Below are positions 1 through 7,969 of a DNA stretch of 64,000 bases, in pieces. Source of the DNA: Phaeobacter porticola (lineage in GTDB: Bacteria > Pseudomonadota > Alphaproteobacteria > Rhodobacterales > Rhodobacteraceae); the NCBI RefSeq assembly GCF_001888185.1, contig NZ_CP016364.1:3472001-3536000 (forward strand). Direction: 5' to 3'. The stretch's first letter is position 1; each line of letters begins with the position of its first letter. The translations under genes and the position numbers were made by a program. The notes under the pieces are model-generated. The model made no database searches. It saw only the letters and a program-made list of their open reading frames with translations, and was not told where the DNA came from.

Positions 1-488
1 ACCCGGCCCTGGCCGGCTGCAATATTGATCCGCCGCAGCATCTGTGCGCGCAGTTTTGGCAGTGCCATTGGATCTGTCAGATCCTCCAGCTCCAGTGCCC
101 TGAGATAACTGTTGAGAACATCGACAACCCGCGGGAGGATTTTTTCGACCTCGGCCCGATGGGCAAGATCAACCTCCAGCTGAGATCGGAAACGAAGGTG
201 CTTCAATCCACTTGCTTTGCGCAAAGTGATTACAATCGGTTCCATTTCGATAAAGGCAAGATTGGCGATATCTTCCGCCGTCTCACCACTGTCCACGCCT
301 TCTGGCGCCACTTCGGTCGCATCCACCCCTTCTGGGGCTGCGCTCTGACCAAAGGGAAGAAGGCCTGACTGGACAGCGAAGAATCCTCCACCGGCACCAA
401 CAAGTGCAAGGACAACCCCAATGATAAGGGGCAGCTTGCTCTTTTTGGTCGGGGCGTCTTGTTCTGTGTCTACTACAGCGTCTGTCAT
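1..488 (-). CDS. fliL: Flagellar basal body-associated protein FliL (3' end outside window)
   Basis: FliL is an inner-membrane protein next to the stator that supports motor torque. I translated the minus strand from the ATG at 488. The product starts MTDAVVDTEQDAPTKKSK, has one membrane helix at about residues 19-43, and continues with a periplasmic domain containing FIEMEPIVITL and LEVDLAHRAEVEKILPRV, which is typical of FliL. About 162 codons are present and the last few residues run off the left edge. It is divergent from fliF, and the roughly 120-bp gap holds a CtrA-like box. In relatives motA usually lies further downstream, but that is not visible here. Confidence 0.88.
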   Translation of the reverse strand, partial: MTDAVVDTEQDAPTKKSKLPLIIGVVLALVGAGGGFFAVQSGLLPFGQSAAPEGVDATEVAPEGVDSGETAEDIANLAFIEMEPIVITLRKASGLKHLRFRSQLEVDLAHRAEVEKILPRVVDVLNSYLRALELEDLTDPMALPKLRAQMLRRINIAAGQGR

Positions 489-533
489 GACTATCCCTAA
501 TACGTCGTGCCTCATCTTATTAGCCTGCGGACA

Positions 534-548
534 CTAACCGAATGTTAA
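534..548. promoter_or_regulatory. CtrA-like box between fliL and fliF
   Basis: The sequence CTAACCGAATGTTAA fits the CtrA recognition pattern TTAA-N7-TTAA with one mismatch (CTAA for TTAA). It lies 46 bp upstream of the fliL start and 58 bp upstream of the fliF start, so it could serve either or both divergent promoters. Support comes from similar boxes before flgE and motB in this window. CtrA control of flagellar genes is established in Caulobacter and in Rhodobacteraceae. Its activity here is inferred. Confidence 0.5.
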
Positions 549-606
549 GGGCAATCCGGCAAAAGGGTTGCACATCGGACAGAACGCCGGTGCTACGGAG
601 GTTAAT

Positions 607-2292
607 GTGCAGCAGATCAAGAATGTCTGGGCAGGTTTGGACACGCGAAAACGCCTGATTGCCGTGGGGGCCACGGTAATTGTGATTCTCAGCGTCCTGG
701 CGATGTCCCGTGTGGCGAATACGCCCACGATGCAACTATTGTATGCCGGGCTGGAAAGCGGCTCGGCTGGAGATGTGGTGCGTGCGCTCGAACAGCGCGG
801 TACCGAATATGAAGTGCGCGGCGGATCAATTTATGTTCCTGCCACTGCACGAGATGAACTTCGCATGACATTGGCAAGCGAAGGTCTGCCAGCCAATGGC
901 GGACGTGGCTATGAACTGCTAGATTCTCTCAGCGGGTTTGGTACGACGTCGCAGATGTTTGACGCTGCTTATTGGCGCGCAAAAGAAGGGGAGCTGGCAA
1001 GAACCATTGTTGCCAGCCCTCATGTCACCCAAGCGCGGGTACATATCGCAAATACGGGATCGAACCCCTTCCAACGTACGGCAGAACCGACTGCCTCTGT
1101 GTCGGTTGTCCCAATGGGTTCCCCCATCACTCCCGCCCAAGCCAATGCGATTCGCTTCCTGATTTCTTCGGCAGTAACAGGGCTGGCTGTGGAAAACGTG
1201 GCTGTCATTGACGCCAATGGTGCCTTGATCGGATCGCCCGAAGCAGCCGCTGCTGTTGGTGCGGGTTCAGATGATCGTTCGCAGTCGATTCGCGAACGGG
1301 TCATGCGCCTGGTAGAGGCGCGTGTGGGTCACGGGAATGCAGTGGTCGAGGTCAGCGTCGAAACTGTAACGGATACCGAATCCATTCGTGAAAAACGCAT
1401 CGATCCCGAAAGTCGCGTCGCCATCAGTACCGATGTCGAAGAACGCGCTGATTCCTCACAAAATCAATCCGGGGAGGTAACCGTTGCATCCAATATCCCA
1501 GATGGAGATGCAGCGTCCGGCGATGGATCAAAGGCCAGCACCAGCGCAACGCGAGAGCGGGTGAACTACGAAATCTCCGAAACTCAAAAAGAGATCCTGC
1601 GCGGTCCGGGCGCCATCAAACGCCTGACAGTTGCGGTTCTTCTCAATGGTGTTTCAACAACAACCGCGACTGGCGAAACCACTATGGAACCGCGCTCCGA
1701 AGAGGAGCTGGGGGCGCTACGCGAGCTGATCTCCGCAGCAGTCGGATTTAGCGAGGACCGCGGCGATGTCATCACCCTCAAGTCCATGGAAATGCCCATG
1801 ATAGAGCCACAGGGAACCGTTGTCAGCGCATCGATTTTTGACAACATTTATCTGGATGCAATGTCGCTGATCCAAATGGCGGCCCTGGCAATCGTCACGC
1901 TGATTCTTGGTCTTTTTGTTATCCGCCCGATTTTGTCAAATCAGGCCAGCGTGCCTGCGCTCGGCGCCCCTCAGGGCGACGCTATGGATGAATTGCCAGC
2001 CCTCGGCGGCGGTGGGTTCATGGCTAACCCCGATCTCGGCGCCAATCTTGCACTAGATGGCGAGATTGAGAACAACGACACCGGTCAGTTTGAACCCATG
2101 GGTGGCATGGGCATGGGCACCGGAATGGGCATGGGCGACATGGGTGGAATGGGCGACATGGGCGGCTTGCCTGCCCTTGATGGCGGCGGAGATAACCCGG
2201 TTGATCGCCTGCGCTCAATGATTGGTGAACGCCAAGAGGAAACAGTCCAGATCCTGCGTGGCTGGCTGGAAGAAAACGAGGAGAGAGCCTGA
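607..2292 (+). CDS. fliF: Flagellar MS-ring protein FliF
   Basis: FliF forms the inner-membrane MS ring, the base of the flagellum and of its export gate. I choose the GTG at 607 because GGAGG at 597-601 sits 5 nt before it and it gives the usual start MQQIKNVWAGLDTRKR. A longer reading from TTG 568 lacks a good ribosome-binding site. The 561-residue product has a first membrane helix at about 16-34, the YscJ/FliF ring domains, a second helix at about 420-441, and a C-terminal FliG-binding tail ending RGWLEENEERA. At about residues 498-520 there is an unusual Met/Gly-rich repeat before the tail. It heads fliF-fliH-like-fliN-fliP. Confidence 0.95.
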   Translation: MQQIKNVWAGLDTRKRLIAVGATVIVILSVLAMSRVANTPTMQLLYAGLESGSAGDVVRALEQRGTEYEVRGGSIYVPATARDELRMTLASEGLPANGGRGYELLDSLSGFGTTSQMFDAAYWRAKEGELARTIVASPHVTQARVHIANTGSNPFQRTAEPTASVSVVPMGSPITPAQANAIRFLISSAVTGLAVENVAVIDANGALIGSPEAAAAVGAGSDDRSQSIRERVMRLVEARVGHGNAVVEVSVETVTDTESIREKRIDPESRVAISTDVEERADSSQNQSGEVTVASNIPDGDAASGDGSKASTSATRERVNYEISETQKEILRGPGAIKRLTVAVLLNGVSTTTATGETTMEPRSEEELGALRELISAAVGFSEDRGDVITLKSMEMPMIEPQGTVVSASIFDNIYLDAMSLIQMAALAIVTLILGLFVIRPILSNQASVPALGAPQGDAMDELPALGGGGFMANPDLGANLALDGEIENNDTGQFEPMGGMGMGTGMGMGDMGGMGDMGGLPALDGGGDNPVDRLRSMIGERQEETVQILRGWLEENEERA

Positions 2293-2888
2293 TGACCATT
2301 GCCCATCTTCTAGAAGATTTTGCTATGGACACGCCGGCCGTGCCGATTGCCGAGGTGAATGAAACGGTCCTGGAAGAGCAGCGCCTGGAATCCTATGAAA
2401 AAGGATACAGCGAGGGCTGGGATGATGCTGTAACAGCCAAGGACAAGGAGAGCGCACATGTGTCTTCCGAATTGGCCAGCTCGCTCGAAGACCTCAGTTT
2501 TACCTTCCACGAAGCCCAGACCCAGCTGCTCGAATCGCTAGACCCTATGTTCAAGGTTCTCACCAGCGCAGTACTGCCCGACGTGATGGCCGCGAGCTTT
2601 GGCCATCACATTGTCGATCAGCTGACAGATATGGCCAAAAGCCATGCCGATCAGGCCATCAATATCGTCGTCTCTCCAGGGGAAGGCGCAACAGTGCGCG
2701 CTCTTCTGACCAAGAACTTTGCTGTGCCGGTACAAGTGCGCGAAGACGCTGTTTTATCCGAAGGTCAAGCCTATCTGAAAATCGGCGGTGTCGAACGTGA
2801 AATCAACAGTGGGGCGCTAATCGAGTCGATCCAAGATTCAATCGAAGCCTTCTCCTTCTACATCACAGAGGACAGCAAATATGGATAA
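2292..2888 (+). CDS. FliH-like flagellar export protein
   Basis: This 198-residue protein starts on the A of the fliF stop (TGATG) and overlaps the start of fliN, so it is translationally coupled inside the fliF-fliP operon. FliH is the expected protein at this place: it holds the export ATPase FliI near the C-ring. The features seen agree: an acidic, charged N-terminal half (LEEQRLESYEKGYSEGWDD resembles the YxxGxxxGxxxA pattern of FliH) and a predicted alpha/beta C-terminal half (VVSPGEGATVRALL, then YLKIGGVEREINSG). Direct similarity to enterobacterial FliH is weak, so the name rests partly on position. Confidence 0.7.
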   Translation: MTIAHLLEDFAMDTPAVPIAEVNETVLEEQRLESYEKGYSEGWDDAVTAKDKESAHVSSELASSLEDLSFTFHEAQTQLLESLDPMFKVLTSAVLPDVMAASFGHHIVDQLTDMAKSHADQAINIVVSPGEGATVRALLTKNFAVPVQVREDAVLSEGQAYLKIGGVEREINSGALIESIQDSIEAFSFYITEDSKYG

Positions 2889-3177
2889 GTCTGCAGAAAT
2901 GAACAAGAAGTCAGGCGACGCAGGTAATCCGTTTACGTCAGTACCGGTCGAGGTAGTGGTGTCTGTGGGCAAGGCAAGACCGCTCATTCGCGATCTGGTG
3001 AATCTCGGAGAGAATGCAATTCTGACTCTTGATAAACGGGTGGAAGATCCGGTGGATCTCTATGTCGGCGATCGTCTTGTCGCACGAGGCCAGTTGGAAG
3101 AAATGGAAGGCGAGCAAGCCGGTCAGCTGGCCGTGCGACTGACTGAAATCGCGGATCTGCAAAGCGGTCTGGGATGA
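2881..3177 (+). CDS. fliN: Flagellar motor switch protein FliN
   Basis: FliN is a C-ring protein that takes part in switching and in docking the export apparatus. The 98-residue product is essentially one SpoA domain: VPVEVVVSVGKARPLIRDL, then ILTLDKRVEDPVDLYVGDRLVARGQL, both classic FliN signatures. It is short for the family because the N-terminal extension is minimal. The start overlaps the preceding gene by 8 bp and the stop overlaps the fliP start by 4 bp, which indicates one transcript. No fliM is visible in the window. Confidence 0.93.
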   Translation: MDKSAEMNKKSGDAGNPFTSVPVEVVVSVGKARPLIRDLVNLGENAILTLDKRVEDPVDLYVGDRLVARGQLEEMEGEQAGQLAVRLTEIADLQSGLG

Positions 3178-3917
3178 CACGCGCTGCCCTTTTTGCCATA
3201 GCGTTGATCGCCGCGCTGGTCTTTGGCCTGCCTGACGCAGCAACGGCACAAGATCTCAGCCTTTCACTGGGTGAAGGCCAATCTATTTCGGCGCGATCCA
3301 TTCAGTTGATCATGCTGATAACCGTGCTCAGCCTCGCGCCAGGGCTGTTGATCATGGTGACCTGTTTTCCCTTCCTCGTAACTGTGCTGTCCATCCTCCG
3401 ACAGGCCATGGGGTTGCAACAAGCGCCGCCAAACATGTTGATGATCAGCCTTGCGTTGTTTCTCACCTATTTTGTAATGGAGCCTGTCTTTACCGAAGCC
3501 TGGGCACAAGGAATAAGCCCGTTGATAGAAGAACAGCTGGATGTGGAAACCGCAATAGAGCGTGCCTTGCAACCCTTTCGTGTCTTCATGGCAAACCGCC
3601 TTGATCCGGATACGTTCTACGCGATTGCAGATCTTCGTCCCGCAACTGCAGGCATTGATCCTACTGCGGATGCGCCGCTATCGACCTTGGTCTCAAGCTT
3701 CATGCTGTCAGAAATCGCACGCGCGTTTCAGGTCGGTTTTTTGGTATTCCTACCTTTCCTTGTCATTGACCTGGTTGTGGCCGCGGTATTGATGTCGATG
3801 GGCATGATGATGGTCCCACCGGCAGTGGTATCTATGCCGTTCAAATTGGCCTTCTTTGTCGTGGCAGACGGCTGGAGCCTGATCGCCAGTGCATTGGTGC
3901 GCAGCTACTTCCCCTAG
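3174..3917 (+). CDS. fliP: Flagellar type III export gate protein FliP
   Basis: FliP forms, with FliQ and FliR, the export gate inside the MS ring. The 247-residue product has a cleavable signal peptide (residues 1 to about 25, ending ATAQ), as is known for FliP. It then has four membrane helices, including the signatures LMLITVLSLAPGL-like ITVLSLAPGLLIM and FLPFLVIDLVVAAVLMSMGMMM. It is the last gene of the fliF run, and a terminator hairpin follows 24 bp after its stop. fliQ and fliR are not adjacent here. Confidence 0.95.
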   Translation: MTRAALFAIALIAALVFGLPDAATAQDLSLSLGEGQSISARSIQLIMLITVLSLAPGLLIMVTCFPFLVTVLSILRQAMGLQQAPPNMLMISLALFLTYFVMEPVFTEAWAQGISPLIEEQLDVETAIERALQPFRVFMANRLDPDTFYAIADLRPATAGIDPTADAPLSTLVSSFMLSEIARAFQVGFLVFLPFLVIDLVVAAVLMSMGMMMVPPAVVSMPFKLAFFVVADGWSLIASALVRSYFP

Positions 3918-3941
3918 ATCGACATTCAGTGCAGAAGCCAT

Positions 3942-3976
3942 AAAGCCCCCGATCGCACAAGCGTCCGGGGGCTTTT
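3942..3976 (+). terminator. Intrinsic terminator after fliP
   Basis: A 10-bp perfect stem, AAAGCCCCCG (3942-3951) with CGGGGGCTTT (3966-3975), encloses a 14-nt loop and is followed by T. The A-rich left arm could make it work on the other strand too. Confidence 0.8.
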
Positions 3977-4299
3977 GAATTGGGAAATCGGGTATACCCT
4001 CAGGCGCCCGGACAGCTTGATCTGCGGCAGGCGGGCTCCTGCCAATGTCCAAACCGAAAGACATGTAGATTGTCATAGGTCGTTACTGAAGTCTGCCTCC
4101 CACAGGCAGGCCTGACGATCAGGAAGCAGCCCCGTGTTTGTCTAGTCCATCAAACCGCGGCTTCCCGGAGGCGACTAGGCACAAGAGCGTCCAGAAACAA
4201 AGGCCAATGCAATAGCCAAAGCACGTCAGAAGCTGTAAATCGGAGGCGATGTTAGCTGTTCAATCAGTTGTTCTCTGGCGGCTGATAACGTTCACAGAA
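3977..4299. other. Intergenic space between convergent fliP and flgI
   Basis: About 320 bases lie between two convergent flagellar operons. I see no credible gene in any frame. Short open frames here lack ribosome-binding sites and family resemblance. Apart from the terminators at either end, I recognise no structure in it. Confidence 0.6.
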
Positions 4300-4329
4300 A
4301 GCCCCCAGGATCAAGTGATCCCAAGGGCT
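4300..4329 (-). terminator. Probable terminator of the flgE-flgK-flgL-flgI operon
   Basis: A two-part hairpin: AGCCC/GGGCT outside and GGATC/GATCC inside, with a small asymmetric internal loop and an AAGT loop. It lies 33 bp past the flgI stop. Read on the minus strand it ends GGGGGCTTTC, so the T run is short. Confidence 0.5.
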
Positions 4330-4361
4330 ACGATAGTTTATTTAGCTCGTCTACCTACCTG

Positions 4362-5465
4362 TTATCGAACCACAAATTCGGCATGTAGTGCGCCCGCCGC
4401 CTTCAGGCTTTTCAGGATATCGATCATATCACGGGGCGACACGCCCAGCGCATTGAGCCCTGCAACCACTTCGGACAGAGAGGTCGTTTCCGGGACTTCT
4501 GCCAGTTGGATACCCTCTTCCTCTTCAATTGCGGCTCCGGTCCTCGGAACAACCACTGTTTCGCCATCGGCAAATGGATTTGGCTGCACAACAAGGGGCG
4601 TTTCTTCAATCCGTAGGGTGAGATTACCCTGCGCCACCGCAACACGTGAAATGCGAACATCGCTGCCCATTACAATGGTACCGGATCGCTGATCCACTAC
4701 CACGCGTGCCTTACGCTGTGGTTCAACGAGAATATTCTCGATCCGGCCAACAGCATGGGCAGTTGAACGCGTATTGGTACGCTGAACGTCGATCTCGACC
4801 GTGCCGGAATCACGCATCAGCGCAACATTGCGCCCGAATTCAGCATTGATGGCGCGTTCAATACGTCCGGCAGTCGTAAAATCAGGCTCCCGCAGGGCAA
4901 GACGCATCGACGATAGCGAGGACAGATCAAAGTCAATCTCCCGCTCAACCCTTGCGCCCGAAGGGATGACCCCAGCCGTGGGCACGCCTTGGGTAACCGA
5001 GGCGCCTTCGCCCTCTGCCACCGCACCACCAGCCAGTATAGTGCCCTGAGCCACAGCATAAATCTGACCATCTGCCGCATTCAGAGGAGTCATGACCAGC
5101 GTTCCGCCAAGCAGGCTCTTAGAATCGCCAATTGCCGAAACCGTCACATCAACCGTTCCGCCAACGCGCGCAAATGGCGGTAAGGTCGCGGTGACAAAAA
5201 CAGCCGCGACATTCTTAGGTCGAAACTGTTCTCCCGTTACGTTGACGCCCAAACGTTCCAGAATATTCGTCATGATTTCTTCGGTGAACGGTGAATTTCG
5301 CAAACCATCTCCGGTGCCGTTCAATCCAACCACCAGGCCGTAGCCGACCAGATCATTGCCACGCACACCATCGAATTCTACCAGATCTTTCAACCTGATA
5401 GCGCTGGCTTGCGCGATCGCTGGCAGCAACAAAACTGTCAGAAAGATCCGAATGAATTTCATCAT
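4362..5465 (-). CDS. flgI: Flagellar P-ring protein FlgI
   Basis: FlgI builds the periplasmic P ring around the distal rod. The 367-residue protein begins with a Sec signal peptide (about residues 1-20, LTVLLLPAIAQAS). It continues with family hallmarks such as IRLKDLVEFDGVRGNDLVGYGLVVGLNGTGD-type sequence, here split as LKDLVEFDGVRGNDLVGYG and LVVGLNGTGDGL, and it ends SLKAAGALHAEFVVR. Its start overlaps the flgL stop (ATGA), so the two are coupled. It is the last gene of flgE-flgK-flgL-flgI. The L-ring gene flgH is not in the window. Confidence 0.96.
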   Translation of the reverse strand: MMKFIRIFLTVLLLPAIAQASAIRLKDLVEFDGVRGNDLVGYGLVVGLNGTGDGLRNSPFTEEIMTNILERLGVNVTGEQFRPKNVAAVFVTATLPPFARVGGTVDVTVSAIGDSKSLLGGTLVMTPLNAADGQIYAVAQGTILAGGAVAEGEGASVTQGVPTAGVIPSGARVEREIDFDLSSLSSMRLALREPDFTTAGRIERAINAEFGRNVALMRDSGTVEIDVQRTNTRSTAHAVGRIENILVEPQRKARVVVDQRSGTIVMGSDVRISRVAVAQGNLTLRIEETPLVVQPNPFADGETVVVPRTGAAIEEEEGIQLAEVPETTSLSEVVAGLNALGVSPRDMIDILKSLKAAGALHAEFVVR

Positions 5466-6469
5466 GACAGGAACCTCATCAGTGACAGCTGTGACGTGCG
5501 GGCCGTGACAGTGAACAGGCTTTCCAGCTGGAACTGCGCCTCTTCAAGACGTGTGGCGGTCTCATAAGGGTCTGCCTGCACCAGTTCATTGAATACAATG
5601 CTCAGGCTGGTCTGAGCTGCCGCGTTGCGTGTAGCCGTCTGTTCGATCCGACCTTCAACAAACCCGAGGTCTGATTGCATCTGGGTCAACTGCACCTGGC
5701 TCTCACGCAGTTCAACACCGGTGCTGCGTAGCATCTCAAACTTCACACCGGAGCTAAGGGTCAGAGTGGGTTCATTGACCAATGCTGCAATCGCAAGACT
5801 CTGCAGGGTCTGTTTGAACACATCATCATTGGCTTTGAGGGAAACCGTCACTTCCTCGGTCGGGCCGATTTTGACAGGGTCCATCAAATCGGCTGACCCT
5901 TGGTACATAACCGCATCAAACCCGAGCGGATCTGCAAACCAGTCTTTTACTGCCTGAACGATATCAGGAGCCGTGGTTAATCCTGCGGCCTCAGTTGCCA
6001 GCGAGGACATCAAAGTCGTCAAGTCAGCCAAAGGCTGGGCTTCTGTATCATTGCCCGAAAACAGACTCCGCCCGGCGGCTTCACCATTCAGCGAACGAAT
6101 GGCCTCTGTCAGGTACATTTCAGCCTGATTGGAGATTTGTTGCGATGTGTCATCATTCGGCGAGGTGGTTACTGCAAAGATATCACTGGTCAACTCCAGG
6201 ACATTATCAGCAATCAACGCAATGTTGTTCTGTGCCGAAGACGCAAACAAGGCCGCCTCGGTATTGGCAACCTTATAGGATTTAAGCCGGTCAAGGCTAC
6301 GCTCGACGTCAGACAAATAGGTGAGATCCCCCCCTAACTTCTGCGTCAGCTGAGAGGTTTTCCCACTGCTCAGCTCCTGCGTCAGGGTCGAGATGTCGTT
6401 CTTCAGACCGACCGACCGATTACGCAGAAAAAGGTGCTGAGCCATGTCGCCATATGAATTCATAATCAT
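5462..6469 (-). CDS. flgL: Flagellar hook-filament junction protein FlgL
   Basis: FlgL (HAP3) joins the hook-side FlgK ring to the filament. The 335-residue product has the flagellin-like N terminus (SYGDMAQHLFLRNRSVGLKNDI, with coiled-coil heptads) and a C terminus with EEAQFQLESLFTVTARTSQ, the two ends that pair in flagellin-type proteins. I take ATG 6469; an in-frame ATG at 6463 is nearly equivalent. The gene starts 3 bp after the flgK stop and ends overlapping flgI. Confidence 0.9.
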   Translation of the reverse strand: MIMNSYGDMAQHLFLRNRSVGLKNDISTLTQELSSGKTSQLTQKLGGDLTYLSDVERSLDRLKSYKVANTEAALFASSAQNNIALIADNVLELTSDIFAVTTSPNDDTSQQISNQAEMYLTEAIRSLNGEAAGRSLFSGNDTEAQPLADLTTLMSSLATEAAGLTTAPDIVQAVKDWFADPLGFDAVMYQGSADLMDPVKIGPTEEVTVSLKANDDVFKQTLQSLAIAALVNEPTLTLSSGVKFEMLRSTGVELRESQVQLTQMQSDLGFVEGRIEQTATRNAAAQTSLSIVFNELVQADPYETATRLEEAQFQLESLFTVTARTSQLSLMRFLS

Positions 6470-6472
6470 TCG

Positions 6473-7921
6473 TCAAATCCTCAGAAGCGTTTCCATCAGC
6501 CCATCAACGACAGAGATCATCCTGGCATTGGCTGCATAGACTTTTTCAATCACGATAAGGTTTTGCAGTTCTGCATCGCTATCGACGCCCTGCGCCAGCT
6601 CGCGCTGATACATTTCGGTGTAGGTTGCTGCGGCAAAGGCGACGTCCTGCTCTGCGGCATTGTCGCTCTGTGCGAAACGCGACAGGAGGTTCGCACTGAG
6701 TGTGCTGGCATCCAAATTGGCAGTTCCAAGGCCGACCGAAGAAACCGTGCGTTTGGTATCCAACGCATCTGCGTAGCCGCGCAACAAAGTCGCATCACCG
6801 GCATTGCCGGGAGAGGCGGCATTTAAGCCATCTCGCAATCGCCAAGTTTCAGCCTGGCCCTGCATCGCAATCTTGTCATTCAATTCAATACGATTGGCTA
6901 TACCAACGGTGTTTACAGGATCAAAAAATGCACCCTGATCGGTAAAAATGCCAGCGTCAGTTGCACCCAGCGTGGTATCAAGCGACGGGTCCTGAAAACG
7001 CTCAATAAGATCCTTGGCCATTGCGTCCAGGTCTTCTTGCACCTCAACCGTCAGCACGTCGCGCACCTCGAATTGCGCTGCAAGAGTACCGCCGCGAATG
7101 GGACCGCCCGATCCGGTGGCCACATCAATACCATTTATCTTCAGGCCCGAAAGTAACCCGTTGCCGAGTGTCATATACGGGAGCGTATCCGCCTTACCGT
7201 CAAAGGTTAGCTCTGCCGGTTGACCATCCAGCAGCACAGCCCCGCCTTCAGAAAAAAGAGCAACCTGCCCGCGATCCCGGTTCACCACCTTAACCGGAAT
7301 GATCTGATTGACTTCATCAATCAGAAGATCCCGCTGGTCCAGCAGGGACGCTGAATCATTGCCGGTCGCCTGACTGATAGCGATTTTGGCATTCAGTTTC
7401 TGGATTTTTTCCAGTGACTGATTGACGGTATCAACCTGAACGTCAATGGCGCGATCCGCCGCTGTACGTTGATTGCGCAACCCTTCCGCAGCGTCAGAGA
7501 TGGAGCTAACCAGTTCTTCGGCCTGGATAGCCAGATCGTTCAGGCGCGGGCCAGAGTCCGGTCGCGAGATCACTTCGATCAGGCCAGAGTCGAAATCAGT
7601 CAGTCGCTGCGTGATCGAATATGGATCATCGCCGCTGCCGACGAGTTCGGTCATACGATTGTAAAACGTAGACTTTACTTCCGCGACACCGACCTCAGAG
7701 TTGGCCGACCGCACGCTGGATCGCAGGGCCGGGTCGTTGAAGCGCTGGACCCCACCGACCTTCACCCCGCTAAAGCCATCCCCGGCGCTGGTTAGCGCCA
7801 GGGTTCTGCGTGAATATCCTGGTGTCAGGACATTCGACAGGTTTTCGGAAACAACCGACGTCGAGCGGCCAGCCGCCGTCAGTCCGGTCATTGCGGAATT
7901 GAGTGCACTTGAAATGGACAT
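6473..7921 (-). CDS. flgK: Flagellar hook-associated protein FlgK
   Basis: FlgK (HAP1) is the first junction protein on the hook. The 482-residue product starts MSISSALNSAMTGLTAAGRS and contains NLSNVLTPGYSRR, the rod/hook 'N-x-x-TPGY' signature, then long coiled-coil segments. It ends LQNLIVIEKVYAANARMISVVDGLMETLL, the C-terminal helix that pairs with the N terminus. It lies 48 bp after flgE in the same operon. The ribosome-binding site is poor (AAAGG about 11 nt upstream). Confidence 0.95.
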   Translation of the reverse strand: MSISSALNSAMTGLTAAGRSTSVVSENLSNVLTPGYSRRTLALTSAGDGFSGVKVGGVQRFNDPALRSSVRSANSEVGVAEVKSTFYNRMTELVGSGDDPYSITQRLTDFDSGLIEVISRPDSGPRLNDLAIQAEELVSSISDAAEGLRNQRTAADRAIDVQVDTVNQSLEKIQKLNAKIAISQATGNDSASLLDQRDLLIDEVNQIIPVKVVNRDRGQVALFSEGGAVLLDGQPAELTFDGKADTLPYMTLGNGLLSGLKINGIDVATGSGGPIRGGTLAAQFEVRDVLTVEVQEDLDAMAKDLIERFQDPSLDTTLGATDAGIFTDQGAFFDPVNTVGIANRIELNDKIAMQGQAETWRLRDGLNAASPGNAGDATLLRGYADALDTKRTVSSVGLGTANLDASTLSANLLSRFAQSDNAAEQDVAFAAATYTEMYQRELAQGVDSDAELQNLIVIEKVYAANARMISVVDGLMETLLRI

Positions 7922-7969
7922 AGGTCAGCCAGCCTTTGCGAAGGTAAATGTCAAAGGAAAGAGCGCTTA

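Noticed and set aside
4249-4692. 147-codon + strand frame near the end of flgI
   Set aside because: Mostly antisense to flgI and crossing a terminator-like hairpin. The translation shows no domain.
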